NCBI GenBank assembly: GCA_949316235.1 | Contig: OX438758.1 | Coordinates: forward strand, 1,337,772 to 1,401,771 | Length of the DNA: 64,000 nucleotides | Direction: 5' to 3' | Origin: Oegoconia quadripuncta | Taxonomy: Eukaryota > Arthropoda > Insecta > Lepidoptera > Autostichidae | In this document: piece by piece, positions 33,517-46,164 of the stretch | Position numbering within the stretch: the first letter of the stretch is position 1 | Layout: every line of letters begins with the position of its first letter | Notes under the pieces: model-generated | Databases searched by the model: none | Told to the model about the DNA's origin: nothing | The model's input: the letters and a program-made list of their open reading frames with translations, nothing else | Made by a program: the position numbers and the translations under genes

Positions 33517-33525
33517 AGTGTGAGT
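33325..33525. repeat. TG/CA microsatellite
   Basis: About 200 bases of (TG)n with CG interruptions. Open frames here on both strands are repeat artefacts. Confidence 0.95.
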
Positions 33526-33739
33526 TACGTGTGTATGACACACAGCTGGTTAAACCCAGGTGTATCCTACTTGCCTTCAGTTAGAACTAGGTGTAGCCGC
33601 TCACCGGTGGTTCAAATTAGATGTCATCATCATCATCAGTCCATAAATATCCCACTGCAAGGATATAAATCTTCCCTCATACATAATAAGGGAGTATGGG
33701 CCATAGTCCGCCACGCTGGCCCAGTGCGAGTACCTATTA

Positions 33740-33856
33740 GGATAGTATAGCATAGTATAGTATAGTGTAGTATGTAAAGTATAGTATAATATAGTATAGT
33801 GTAGTGTGGTGTGGTGTAGTGTAGTGCAGTGTGGTGTGGTGTGGTGTGGTGTGGTA
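33740..33856. repeat. Low-complexity TAGTA/GTGTGGT tract
   Basis: Imperfect TATAGTATAG repeats passing into GTGTGGTGTGGT repeats. No coding potential. Confidence 0.85.
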
Positions 33857-34479
33857 GTTCTAGCCGGTGTGACGAAGGCTAAGCCTAGTTCTAACCGAAG
33901 GTAAGTAGGATACATCTAGGTCTAGCTTAGCCGAAACATATACATTAGAAAAATATAATGTTATGTAATTGTAGAAAATAGGAAATAACGACTTAAGTAT
34001 AGCAATACTAATTATTATTTCCTATCTTCTAAGAAGGATAAAAAGAACATCTACCTTCGTTTTGAGCAACGTCTTCCGCAGCGTCTTCCGACACCAAAGA
34101 AGACAAAGTTGCAGTTGAAGAAACTGTCGAAATTGATGAGGAGCGGCTTCGTCTCGGTAAACAACCGCTTTCTCGCAGCTTTCTACGTCTGTTAATATAC
34201 GATTCATACAGTTTCCCACTCGCGTTTTTTTAGCGGTACCCGTTGATGTAGCGGCTACGTATGCCGAGAAGTAAACTAATACATTTTCTTTTGTAAACAC
34301 CTCGCATACATCTGTAGCCAAGCGGTAGAATTCTTGAGTACTTATGCTTTTAGCAGGATCTTGTTCAAGTTCGTTATGTATTATTAACTGACTTAATTTC
34401 CTCCTTGAGCCCTCTTTTAATAAACCTCCACCGATTCGACCTTCACGCAAAATAGCGCGTCCATCTAAACTTGCCTAAA

Positions 34480-36295
34480 AATAACAAAACTAGTTAGTAA
34501 TAATAAATTCATACCATCTATGTCTAAATACTATACTACAGAAGCTTTGTACCTACATTTTTATGCTTGGAAATCACCCCTGCAAGCGAGTTTCTCGTTG
34601 TCTCGCCCTTCGATTTAAAATGTGCGAGGTAAACTTCACATAGTGGTAGTAATAGAGGTCACAGCTATGAACTCGCTCATTGAGGTGATCTCAAGTCCAA
34701 ATGTCCCGCTGAACACGTAATTTGAGGACAATACAGTCACACGTTAAAGTGGAAAATATTTTATTCTCATCTTGCAATAACGTATAACTCCGTTGCCTTC
34801 TATAGTCCGTTCGTTATAGCTTGGTGATTTTGACAGATGGGACTGGCAATAGAATGTAAATGCTTAAATGCCAAAATTTCAAAACAATAGTCCTTACATT
34901 TATTTAGGGTGGCTTGCACCATGTCACTAAATAATACTTAAATACAATTTAAATTTACGTTTAAGTCGCTATTTTTTTTTCGTTATTCGCTACCGCCGAA
35001 TAACAATCGCATGAAAATCAATATAATTTAATTTCGAAAGTTATTGATCTCTCAAGAGTCTTCTGATTTATTTCAAATGTATACATCTATTATTGACGTA
35101 AAAGAGCAACCTTTGAGTTGAGTTTTATGGGATTCTTCTGGAAGAAGACCTATTTCCTCATTTAGTCTACGTGTTTATTAAGTTGTACATGCTTTGTGTA
35201 ATGAAAAAGTACACATTTACTTATTACTTACTCATTTCATGATTATTAGATTCGTATTTAATAGTATCTTACTAATAATACAGGAACTAATAACATACTA
35301 GCTACATACTAGTAATGTGTGAAAATTGATGTGTCAATCACTAAAGTGAACTGTCAAAATCACCATCCTATGTTGAACGGACTATAATCGGTAACCTATC
35401 ATACTTTCGAAACTTGCTTGCTCGAAAACAATAATATGGGAAACGTTTTCGAACAATTAAAATTCGAAAAAATAAAATTCGCATTCGTGATAGGTAACCC
35501 TTCTAATCGCGCGTAAAACGGGTCACCTGGACTCAGTTTTAAGCTACCGTACGTAGGAGGGCTAGCGCGTCCTACTCTATAATCTACGTCCCCAACCTAC
35601 AAAGCTTCTAACTCTATACCAGTCATTGCGGGTGCAAAAACGTTGGGCCAAAGAATATAAATAAAGAAAAATTCGGAACACCAACCTGGCCTCATACCTA
35701 GTGTACTATGAGATCCAGGTAACGACTTCTGGGGGGATTACCCAGAACACCCAGATCCGAGAAAATTTTTAAAAGTAAGTTTTCTAGATTGACCCGACCA
35801 GAAATTGAACCTTTTTGTGGCAACCGCAGTCCTAAGCCAACACCATGGAGGTGGTCAATAAATGGTGTTACATATGCAAATAATAATTTGTGGTGGAAAT
35901 GATTACAAGGGATAACTGAATAACCTATACCTTTATCCCAACACAGTGCAAGCGGAAGCGCTGGAAAAACTAGTGTAGGTAAACATAAAAGCGTCAATCA
36001 TTGAATGATTTGTTATTTACGAGTACATGTATTGTATTTTTAGTTAGCTTCATCAAAATTTAAAAAAGGCAAGAAGTGAACCATGTAATTATGCTCTTCC
36101 TTGAAAGATTACTTTCAATTGTTCTTGCACCCGCGATAACGAAAGTCTAAAAGATACTAAAAAAATAAAAAAGTTACATTTAAAATTTTGAAAACCTGTA
36201 ACAGTAAGAAACGCAATCATTAGAAAAGCGGATAATACTTGTGTGCTTTTTAGGATCGGGTAGTGGTAGGGTAGGGGTGTTTTTTGGAAAAATTT
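34480..36295. other. Long intron of the SAM-domain gene
   Basis: It lies between exons 36952 and 34474. A 99-codon minus frame (35997-35698) shows no known motif. No other feature was recognised. Confidence 0.4.
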
Positions 36296-36299
36296 AGTA

Positions 36300-36635
36300 A
36301 ATAAAAAATGAAAAATAATTACAAAGTGGAACACGTGTTTATTATGAAAGTAAATAAAGAAATTGGATAAAAAATACTTAATCATGTTTTTATTTTCATT
36401 TAAAATTATTAGATTTATTTCTCTAGAGAAATGAAATAAAAACATTACTATAAGTATTTTTAACTTTACTTCTGTACCAACTTTCATAGTAAAACATATC
36501 TAACACATGTTCATTTGTTGTTTGTAATTTTTTATTTTAGTAAAATTTTCAAAAACCTTTTTATATTTTTCCTGTAATCTACGATCGATACTTAATCATT
36601 TTCCAAAATTTCATTCGTGCTTTTTTTACACCCTG
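36300..36635. mobile_element. TA-flanked hairpin MITE, copy 2 (left end unclear)
   Basis: The right arm ATGATCGATACTTAATCATT-like sequence runs to TTTACACCCTG at 36635 before TA. The centre CTCTAGAGAAA matches the centre of the copy at 28533-28967. The left arm was not clearly found. It lies in the same long intron. Confidence 0.65.
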
Positions 36636-38318
36636 TATAGTGAAGCAGTGTTAATTTGTGGTCTTTTTCCAATGGACACAACTTGTGTTAAGTAATAAAT
36701 GAATGTCAATGGACTCATTTCTTAGATATATTTTCCATTTAGAACTTTAAGCTAATTTAAATTACTTATTAGTCAGTATAATATGTATAGGATAGATTGT
36801 AATTTTTAAATCGTGTTATAATAGTACATAGGTAAGAATTAAATGTATTTTTAAGTGTCGCTAAATGGATCAAATAAAGTTTTCTTATTCTTATTCTTAA
36901 TATTTAGGTATTCTAATTGAGGAAAAAGAAATAGTTATTAAATTAACTTACGGCATTGTTTTCCTGTTGTGAGTCAGGTATATCTACTAATTCTAATGTT
37001 TGCTTTCTTGAAACAACTGCATTTTCAGCATTTGTAGTCGATCCAGATTCTTCCGATACCGATTTTGACCCAGATAGAGTATAATCATCAACATACTGAA
37101 AAAAGTAAAAATTATCAGAGTAAAATATGGACCAACATCAATTTCTAATCTACTTGCAATATTATGATAAACATTTTTTATTTTTTAACATGACACTTGT
37201 TTTATCACATTTTGAGATCAATATCACATAATAGGCATGTAACCAGGGTTTCACAAGTAGGTACTATAGTATTATGTATAGATTAATAAATTATATTATT
37301 GTCAGTGGAATTTCATAAGGTAGGTACTTACTGTTACAGAAAGACCAGGAATATTTCTTATTATCTTTTGCTCATCTATAAACTTTTTGAACTTTATCCG
37401 TGGGCCTATTTTTGGAAACAGCTGTACGAGCTCGTTTTCTTGCAGAAGAAAAACAGTTTCAAAATCAATTTCCTGCTCTGAAAATATAAAAATAATTTAG
37501 GTACTGTCTGACACAAAGTTTAAATTATTTGTAAAATATAAATTAATTGATCGAGCTTACTACCCACCAAGTGAAGAATTTAGAACTATTAATTAGATCT
37601 CTCTCACCGACCGGCCTGCCGCTGTAGCAATTAGGGCAAATCCTCCCATGATAAGTGATGCAAATCGCGCCTTGGGAGAGGCTATGTCTAACAGTGAATT
37701 TATTGGGCTGTATGCTACAGATGTATGAATAATTAGTAGTTCTACCTAACACTATTTACATTGCGAAATTATATAATAAGGTAAGGGATGTAAATAGGGA
37801 CTTTGAAAATAAGTTTGATAATTTTTTATTATAAAGGTATGACGAATGAGCAAGCCGCTCACCTTATGGTAAGTAATGACGGCTGCCCATGACACCTGCA
37901 ATGTGCCAGAGATAATGTCAATGCAATCAACTTCAAATACAGTGGTTAGTGGTTACAGATGCATTGTCACCCTGAGATCTCAAACTTATGCCTGATTGCC
38001 TGATATTTCGCTGGCTCACTTACCTTCACAACGGAACACAAAAATTTTTGCATTAATGCATGGCGTCAGAAATAGAGTGTGATACCCATCCAGCCGTCCT
38101 CCAGGCAAGAGGCCTACTGCCTGGTAAATAACATGAAAAGGAAGTTATAGTTTCGCTAACTAATTTCCAAAGTCCCTAATACCTATTTACGTACCTTTGA
38201 AAACCTGAATGAAATCTGAACAGCCAATTTCTTTGAGGAAATTATAAATTTCGTCCCATCATAAATACTGGCTGCAGCCCTGGAGCCTTACCTGGTTATA
38301 GAACAATATTCGGTCAGA

Positions 38319-38590
38319 GTGTCGATAAGGGGGCGTAAAAAATTCACACAGAAGTAGGTACTTACCATTCAAGAAAAAAAGATCACTGGGACAGCAAAAC
38401 ACCTTTGACTGACAAACAAATACAATACAGTGAAACGAAACAAACAATCAAAGTGTTAGCATTGGGTGCGTGCGGTATTATAGTATTATTTTTATTACTA
38501 ATTAGCGCAATAACCGCTCACTAAAAAAATTCACTCCATGTTAAATTCTCTGTCTACGACGTAAAAGGATGCCCGATGGTGTTGCCAACC
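38319..38590 (-). repeat. Inverted third copy of the 29270-29545 block
   Basis: Read on the minus strand it runs from CATCGGGCATCCTTTTACG through CAATAACCGC-type sequence to TTTACGCCCCCTTATCGACA. It matches the end of the duplicated segment. Confidence 0.65.
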
Positions 38591-39005
38591 CACGACAAGT
38601 TTTCCCCCAATATATTTTCAAAATTCCCCTAAAAACGCCTAGTTATAAATTTTTCAATGGCCTCGATTCTAGAAAGGCCTGTCTAATAAATAAATATGAA
38701 AAGAAGGGTTTATACGTACTTAATATGTAGAAATTGACAGCCACTGCTCACATTATGAACGATAAAAATCATTACCTATGTTACTCTAATGAATTCCCTC
38801 AAGATTTCGCCAGTATGCTAAGGTGGCAACACTACACGGCGTCACTTGTTCCGTCCGACCAATCGCATCTCATCGTTTTCAACCGGCTACGTATACTGTA
38901 ACCGCATACGTACGGTATGTAGGTAGCATACTTTTCGTACCAATAGCGATCGTCGGCCTCTTTCTTTCATTTAACCGCATACGGATCATGTAGCCGAATA
39001 TTTAC

Positions 39006-39123
39006 CTGAATGCATCGACAACGGGTATTATCACCAAAATCGTTAGCCGAACCCACCTGTCTGTAGTCCGTTAGACTAGGCAATTGCGCCGCAATTTCTT
39101 TTATTAAAGCTTTTACCGATTGT
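39006..39123 (-). other. Possible exon upstream of the SAM-domain gene
   Basis: The minus strand is open between an acceptor (TTTCAAG, AG at 39125-39124) and a donor GTAAAT at 39005. It reads QSVKALIKEIAAQLPSLTDY. No family is recognised. It is not needed for the SAM domain and may belong to another gene or be chance. Confidence 0.3.
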
Positions 39124-39499
39124 CTTGAAATTTGAAATGAAAAGCTTGTCATAAAATGAATAGGTAGGTATAATTTTAACACAAAGTTATACCCAGATTA
39201 AGTACTTAATTTTAGACGGGTATGTTTGATAACAGTACCTAGATCTTTTCAATAACCTGAATACGCATGATACCTAGACCGACGAAATGTGGACAGACAC
39301 GGCAGTGAGTCAGGCCAAGTTCTAATAAATTCGACGCGTCTCGACGCATATACACAAACCCCAAATTTATGCAGAGACTTGATATTGATATCATATGGCT
39401 CATGGATCGATAAGCTAGTTTACTGTAATAGTACCTAACTGACTCAGTGACTGGATTTTGTTATTTTCATATCTAACTTCTCCTCTTTTTGAACTCAAA

Positions 39500-42400
39500 C
39501 CTAAAAACTCGGCTTCGACCTTCGGTGCGCAGACTGTGCCTACGGCACGATCACACTCAATATGCTGGGTGAAAGGTGTGATTGCACACAACGATAAGCG
39601 AAAAGAAATTTTGCTGTAGCCCTTAAAATGTCCGAGATACGGGCGTTTTAATTTTTCGAGTGAAATCCAGAAGTACCGAGAGAAGGGAATCATACAGCGG
39701 AGTGGACAGCTGGCCAAATTCCATGAACGACGAGCCGAAACACGGTGTCGTTCCGACTTGCGGTTGGGGCCCAATCGGCGTTCGAAATCGTTCACGGCCG
39801 CCATTTTGAAAAATTTGAAATAAATATGCCTGGGCTTTGGTGCATCGCTGAAAGAAAATTCTTTCAGTTCTGACTTCGTCTCGGAAAGCTCTATCCAAAT
39901 CGTCAACTCCGAAGATGCCCCCCCCCTCCGACTCTTCCCTAAAAAGGCAACTTTCTCAAAAGTTGTCCGATCTTGTGGAAATTTTAAAAACTCGTGACGA
40001 ATGATCAAAAATATGGATGTCGTCAATTGTAACGCGATCCGGCGACGTTCAACATAGTTGTAACCGATTTACCGTCGATATTGACTTAAAAAAAAAATTA
40101 AATACCTCAGTCAAATCTCATTTGATTTCGATGAAATTTTAAATTTCGGTACGTCCAGACCCCATCTACTGTTCCTGAAAATGGGTACCCGATCGGTTGA
40201 AAAACTAAAAAGTTATTGTAATTTAACCAACTTCGATTTTCACTATCCCTGTCTACACATGCGGCCTACCCGAGCATTGGTCACAAAATCACGAAATCGA
40301 TTTTTTTATACACTTGTTTGTCATTATCTCGAAAACGGTTAGAGATAGAAGAAAATTAACACCATTTTTGGATTTCCGACTTCCTATGGAAGTCGACAAA
40401 TCATGCCACACCAATGTAATTTTTTTTTCCCCTCCCCGCCCCCTCTAAAGATTGAGATGACAAATCACCGATGGCATATTATTTTCAAATACACGCTTGT
40501 AAAGAGCTCATAAAGGTATAAAGAATAGACTAACAAAACTTGAACTCGAACCTAAAAACTCGGCTTTGACCTTCGGTGCGCAGACTGTGCCTACGGCACG
40601 ATCACACGCAATATTCTGGGTGAAAGGTCTGATTGCACACAACGATGAGCGAAAAGAAATTTTGCTGTAGCCCTTCAAATGTCAGAGATACGGGCGTTTT
40701 AATATTTCGAGTGAAATCCAGAAGTACCGAGAGAAGGGAATCATGCAGCGGAGTGGACAGCTGGCCAAATTCCATGAACGACGAGTCGAAACACGGTGTC
40801 GTTCCGACTTGCGGTTGGGGCCCAATCGGCGTTCGAAATCGTTCACGGCCGCCATTTTGAAAAATTTGAAATAAATATGCCTGGGCTTTGGTGCATCGCT
40901 GAAAGAAAATTCTTTCAGTTCTGACTTCGTCTCGGAAAGCTCTATCCAAATCGTCAACTCCGAAGATGCCCCCCCTCCGACTCTTCCCTAAAAAGGCAAC
41001 TTTCTCAAAAGTTGTCCGATCTTGTGGAAATTTTAAAAACTCGTGACGAATGATCAAAAATATGGATGTCGTCAATTGTAACGCGATCCGGCGACGTTCA
41101 ACATAGTTGTAACCGATTTACCGTCGATATTGACTTAAAAAAAAAATTAAATACCTCAGTCAAATCTCATTTGATTTCGATGAAATTTTAAATTTCGGTA
41201 CGTCCAGACCCCATCTACTGTTCCTGAAAATGGGTACCCGATCGGTTGAAAAACTAAAAAGTTATTGTAATTTAACCAACTTCGATTTTCACTATCCCTG
41301 TCTACACATGCGGCCTACCCGAGCATTGGTCACAAAATCACGAAATCGATTTTTTTATACACTTGTTTGTCATTATCTCGAAAACGGTTAGAGATAGAAG
41401 AAAATTAACACCATTTTTGGATTTTCGACTTCCTGTGGAAGTCGACAAATCATGCCACACCAATGTAATTTTTTTTTACCCTCCCCGCCCCCTCTAAAGA
41501 TTGAGATAACAAATCACCGATGGCATATTATTTTCAAATACACGCTTGTAAAGAGCTCATAAAGGTATAAAGAATAGACTAACAAAACTTGAACTCGAAC
41601 CTAAAAACTCGGCTTTGACCTTCGGTGCGCAGACTGTGCCTACGGCACGATCACACGCAATATTCTGGGTGAAAGGTCTGATTGTACACAACGATGAGCG
41701 AAAAGAAATTTTACTGTAGCCCTTCAAATGTCAGAGATACGGGCGTTTTAATATTTCGAGTGAAATCCAGAAGTACCGAGAGAAGGGAATCATGCAGCGG
41801 AGTGGACAGCTGGCCAAATTCCATGAACGACGAGCCGAAACACGGTGTCGTTCCGACTTGCGGTTGGGGCTCAATCGGCGTTCGTAATCGTTCACGGCCG
41901 CCATTTTGAAAAATTTGAAATAAATATGCCTGGGCTTTGGTGCATCGCTGAAAGAAAATTCTTTCAGTTCTGACTTCGTCTCGGAAAGCTCTATCCAAAT
42001 CGTCAACTCCGAAGATGCCCCCCCTCCGACTCTTCCCTAAAAAGGCAACTTTTTCAAAAGTTGTCCGATCTTGTGGAAATTTTAAAAACTCGTGACGAAT
42101 GATCAAAAATATGGATGTCGTCAATTGTAACGCGATCCGGCGACGTTCAACATAGTTGTAACCGATTTACCGTCGATATTGACTTAAAAAAAAAATTAAA
42201 TACCTCAGTCAAATCTCATTTGATTTCGATGAAATTTTAAATTTCGGTACGTCCAGACCCCATTACTGTTCCTGAAAATGGGTACCCGATCGGTTGAAAA
42301 ACTAAAAAGTTATTGTAATTTAACCAACTTCGATTTTCACTATTCCTGTCTACACATGCGATCTACCCGAGCATTGGTCACAAAATCACGAAATCGATTT

Positions 42401-43515
42401 TTTTATATACTTCAATCAATCAATCAATCAAGTACACTTTATTGCACAAAATTCTACAATACACTTCTTAATATAGCTTCAAAAAAAAAAAAAAATTATA
42501 ATTGTACAACCAGGCGGTCTTATCGCTATTAAGCGATTTCTACCAGACAACCTTTGGGTAGAGGGAAAAAAAGTAGAACGGGAAAAAAGCAAGTAGGTTT
42601 GTGCACCAATAATTTAAAAAAATATATATATAAAATAATAGATACCAAACAATAGATATAAACATACATACATTAGATATGAACATCAACTTACATGCAA
42701 TGATAGTGTAAAATATACCTACATATATAGTGATAAATTATCATACATACATATACAATATATGTGACACCAAACACAGAAAATAATGGATGGCAACAGT
42801 CAAGACGCTAGAAAATGTGCCTTGACTTGTGCTCTAAAAGTAAATGATGATTGTGCACGACGTATAGACTCGGGAAGAGCGTTCCATAAACGGATTGCTT
42901 GCAGAGTATAAGATTTGCTATAGTAATTGGACGTATTGGGGGGAACATAAAGCCGAAGGTTATCGGACGAACGAAGGGGGAGACTGTGTGTGGAAGAAAG
43001 AAATAGGAAGCGTTGTTTTAAATACATAGGAGTCTCCGGGTTAAACAGAACGGAGTAGAGGAGTGAAAGAAAGTGGAGATTTCTGCGTTGACATACAGAA
43101 AGCCATTTCAGCTGGTTTCGATAAGAAGATACGTGGTCATATTTACGTAGGCCATAGATGAACCGAATAGCCAGGTTTTGTAGTCGCTCAAGCTTGTTAG
43201 TCAGCTCAACAGTTAAATCTGGATAACAACAGTCAGCGTAGTCTAATATCGGTAGAAGAAGAGCTTGTGCTAACGTTATTTTGTCGTTACGTTAACGTTG
43301 TATACTTGTTTGTCATTATCTCGAAAACGGTTAGAGATAGAAGAAAATTAACACCATTTTTGGATTTTCGACTTCCTATGGAAGTCGAGAAATCATGCCA
43401 CACCAATGTAATTTTTTTTTCCCCTCCCCGCCCCCTCTAAAGATTGAGATGACAAATCACCGATGGCATATTATTTTCAAATACACGCTTGTAAAGAGCT
43501 CATAAAGGTATAAAT
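39500..43515. repeat. 1.05-kb segment in three tandem copies
   Basis: Copies start at 39500, 40551 and 41600 (CCTAAAAACTCGG), spaced 1,051 and 1,049 bases and almost identical. The third is split by a LINE (42413-43300) and resumes at 43308. Each has a minus-strand frame starting MTTSIFLIIRHEFLKF with FQDRTTFEKVAFLGKSRR-like continuation. In copy 1 the C run after GATG is two bases longer and shifts this frame. I do not recognise the protein, and the tract may be non-coding. Confidence 0.85.
42413..43300 (-). mobile_element. 5'-truncated LINE with TTGA tail
   Basis: Reverse complemented, it ends GTGCAATAAAGTGTACTTGA followed by (TTGA)n. The duplication TATACTT is at 42406-42412 and 43301-43307. 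A C-terminal frame (43027-42800) reads LRLYVPPNTSNYYSKSYT and AIRLWNALPESIRR, the LWNxLP motif of LINE ends. It inserted into the third 1.05-kb copy. Confidence 0.82.
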
Positions 43516-43519
43516 AATA

Positions 43520-43930
43520 AGCCGCCAAAATCTTCCGTAAAGCACTGCCATCTTACTGAAGAATGACTTGACTTGACTGCACTTGACGAAACTGACTGAC
43601 CCCGATTTGACTGTGACTTTATTAAAGACTACTATAAAAAAAGACTAAACTTGGTTTCGACCATTTGAACGAAGGGGATAAATAAGGGCTTGTACCCTTT
43701 GCCTTCAAATAACCAAAAAAAAAAAACAGGTCCTTGTGCTAGCTATTTTGGGATGCCTTAGTTCGCAACCTGTTCTTTGCGGCTTGAATTACACACCCCG
43801 AAGTTCGCGACCAAAATTACGCATCCCGTTAGTTCGTGTCATTCTAGCTGCATAGTTTTGGCTGTGAAATTCGCCATATAAAGTGAAAGTGAGCGATTCT
43901 GAGGTTGTACACTTATCCGAAAGAACCTTT
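43520..43930. other. E interior, no gene
   Basis: No recognised frame. It may be the 5' part of the Harbinger relic that follows. Confidence 0.4.
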
Positions 43931-43934
43931 AAAT

Positions 43935-45185
43935 ATGTCGCATAGAATAGATGAGCGAATTGTAGTCATGCATGAATTTACCTTTCGATTTCGCTCAGTG
44001 AGAAATTTACTTTCTGAAATACCTATATCCTTGGTTGAAAGTAATTTAAAAAGTAAGCGTGTAAGTACTGTGTTTTTCATTTAGCAGTTGTTTATATATA
44101 TTATGTAGATTATATAAACATACCTATCAATTCACAAGAAAATATACTTATTTGTACTTTGATTTTTTTGCAGAAACCATGGGATATCTCCATTGCATGA
44201 ATTGCATTGCATGTTATTGACACTCAGATTTTATGCATTGGGCACAATGATTGTTTTGGTTGCTGACTTTGTGGGGTTATCAACATCATCAGCCGGGCGT
44301 ATTGTATCTGATGTCTCATCTGCTCCAGCCAAGCTGTACCCATATTACATTTATATGTATAATGTAGCCATACTCAGCACGATTTTTATATTCAACTCCC
44401 AAGGGCCCAATTCCCAGGAGCTATGAGTGCAATTTATGGAAGTCATTTTCGTGCGATCACCAAGAATATCATAGTTATAGTTTGGATTTGATAATAAGTA
44501 CTCTGATATGCTCACCACAAGATTGTTCTAATTCGTACATTCTAATATTGCTGAAGAGAAATAGAATAGGTTATTTCTCCATGAACATGAACTCTGTTAT
44601 ATCCAATTTCATGAAGACAGCAATTTTATAATGAAGCTCATGTATGAACACGAAATACCATTGAAAGGTAGGTAATGGAATATTACTAGGTACAATATGC
44701 AGTATCTTTGGCAACGGAATAGGCCATCCGTTCATTAACAATAGTTTCTCAAATATATAACATAAAAATCTGAAAGAAATTAGGATAGTAGCACTTTATA
44801 GCCAAAGGGGGGCATGCATGTTACATGGCACGGAACCCTACGTTGATGCTTGTCTGACACGCAGTTGGTCATGTTTTGTTTACAAATGAGGGCCTGTGTA
44901 CTTAATTCTGTGGCTGCCTATACAAATATCTCTATTTTGCAGGTCTTTTGGTGTGTGGAAAAGATGTTTCCGTGTAATTAATTTGAAACGTTTATCATGG
45001 AGTAACACACAGTCTGTAATAATAGCTATCTATAACTACATGAAATTTGTAGACAGATGAATATAGAAGACGTAGAGCTGGAGGTAGATGTGCCTTTATG
45101 TGAAACTGTCCGAATGCTCACTAATGAACCCAGTGAAGATAACATTGAAGACGTGATAAATCATTACTTTGCCAGGTATGTTGTT
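43935..45185 (+). pseudogene. Harbinger relic inside E
   Basis: A frame at 44193-44330 reads LLTLRFYALGTMIVLVADF and GLSTSSAGRIVSDVSS, the region before the DDE core in Harbinger transposases. A frame near 45060-45180 reads NIEDVINHYFAR, like their C-terminus. A possible start (MSHRIDERIVVMHEF) lies at 43935. The catalytic core is missing, so it is a deleted remnant. Confidence 0.6.
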
Positions 45186-46160
45186 TGACTCGGAGTAACT
45201 AGAATTTCTTATTACTCCGAGTTGTTTGATCTTGTGTATAAAATATCTCTATTATACTCTTATTCTACCTAAATTGTTGTTTATGTATTTTTAAATTGTT
45301 TCAGATTGGAATGAATTTCTTAAGGGTTGAAGAATAAGACATTTCTTTACTTTATTTTTAACACGCTTTTATTAGCTTCACTTGTAACTAACTAACAATG
45401 TAATAAAAATCTTGGAAGTCAATTTTAACCTACTTCTAATTGTCGTATCAAATCGAAATGAAACTTTGTATGTTTAGGAAGTTCGGATGACAATACTGTA
45501 ATTTGGGTTCTTGGAGCTGATCTGATGATGGACCCAGGCGGTGGATGAGGGAACTCTTCAGTGGCTACTAGTAGACCCCTCGAGTTTGAGCTCATATGAT
45601 TTGAGTTAACGACTTCAATAGACTGGGCTTGGTGTCGAAGGTCTGATGATGGAGCCAGGAGATGGATAGCGGAACTCTTCAGTGTCTACTAGTAAACCTC
45701 TCGAGTTTGGGCTCATATGATTTGTTTAGACGATAAAAATATATCACAATAAAATCGGGTTTTATTGCATTAATCCAGTTTTCCTAGCCCAATTTTAAAT
45801 TAATTAAGTCTATTCATATCTCAGCAACTACTAACGCTATCGACTTGAAATTTGGAATAGTAGGTATTCAAATTCATATCTCAGCAACTACTAACGCTAT
45901 CGTCTTGAAATTTGGAATAGTATTAAATAATATTTGTCCAAAGCTATTAAAAATTAAAATGATTAAAAAGGGGGACGAAATGGAGGGTGAAAATTTTAAA
46001 ATAAAGCTATCGGGCCAAGTTACATATCAAATGAAAGGACTTCATTTGCACATCTTAAAACAGGTTTAACTTTTTTCTAAGCCGCTTAGTTTTTGATATA
46101 AATAGAAAAAAGCACAAAAATACCGTTTCCCGCCGTAATTAGGGTTGATAGAGGTTTTCC
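45186..46160. repeat. E interior with two small tandem duplications
   Basis: A block of about 115 bases (GGAACTCTTCAGTG, CTCGAGTTTG, GCTCATATGATTTG) is doubled at 45510-45730. A block of about 65 bases (CATATCTCAGCAACTACTAA) is doubled at 45815-45930. No gene was found. Confidence 0.6.
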
Positions 46161-46164
46161 TAAA

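Larger units (their letters stand above)
30505..38258 (-). pseudogene. SAM-domain gene of unknown function, seven exons, inside E
   Basis: The exons are 38258-38195, 37477-37332, 37095-36952, 34474-34055, 33109-32922, 31233-31068 and 30987-30505. All have GT/AG borders and compatible phases. The first two form a SAM domain (DEIYNFLKEIGCSDFIQVF, then FLLQENELVQLFPKIGPRIK), a protein-interaction fold. Later blocks are GRAILREGRIGGGLL, ASGKLYESYINRRRKLRESG, YPALKQPQGYNL, LLEDYRYFYPG and LQPYVIFVGNSVVE with KVYVVINDTL. The C-terminus ends LLTDLELI. The blocks and their order match uncharacterised multi-copy arthropod proteins as I remember them. Defects are one base missing in the T run 34225-34231, a frame change near 30680, and a TGA at 38261-38259 just before the SAM exon. 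Its role is unknown. It may be cargo or a working part of E. Confidence 0.78.

Noticed and set aside
33286..33750. Open frames in both strands
   Set aside because: They are translations of the TG/CA microsatellite.
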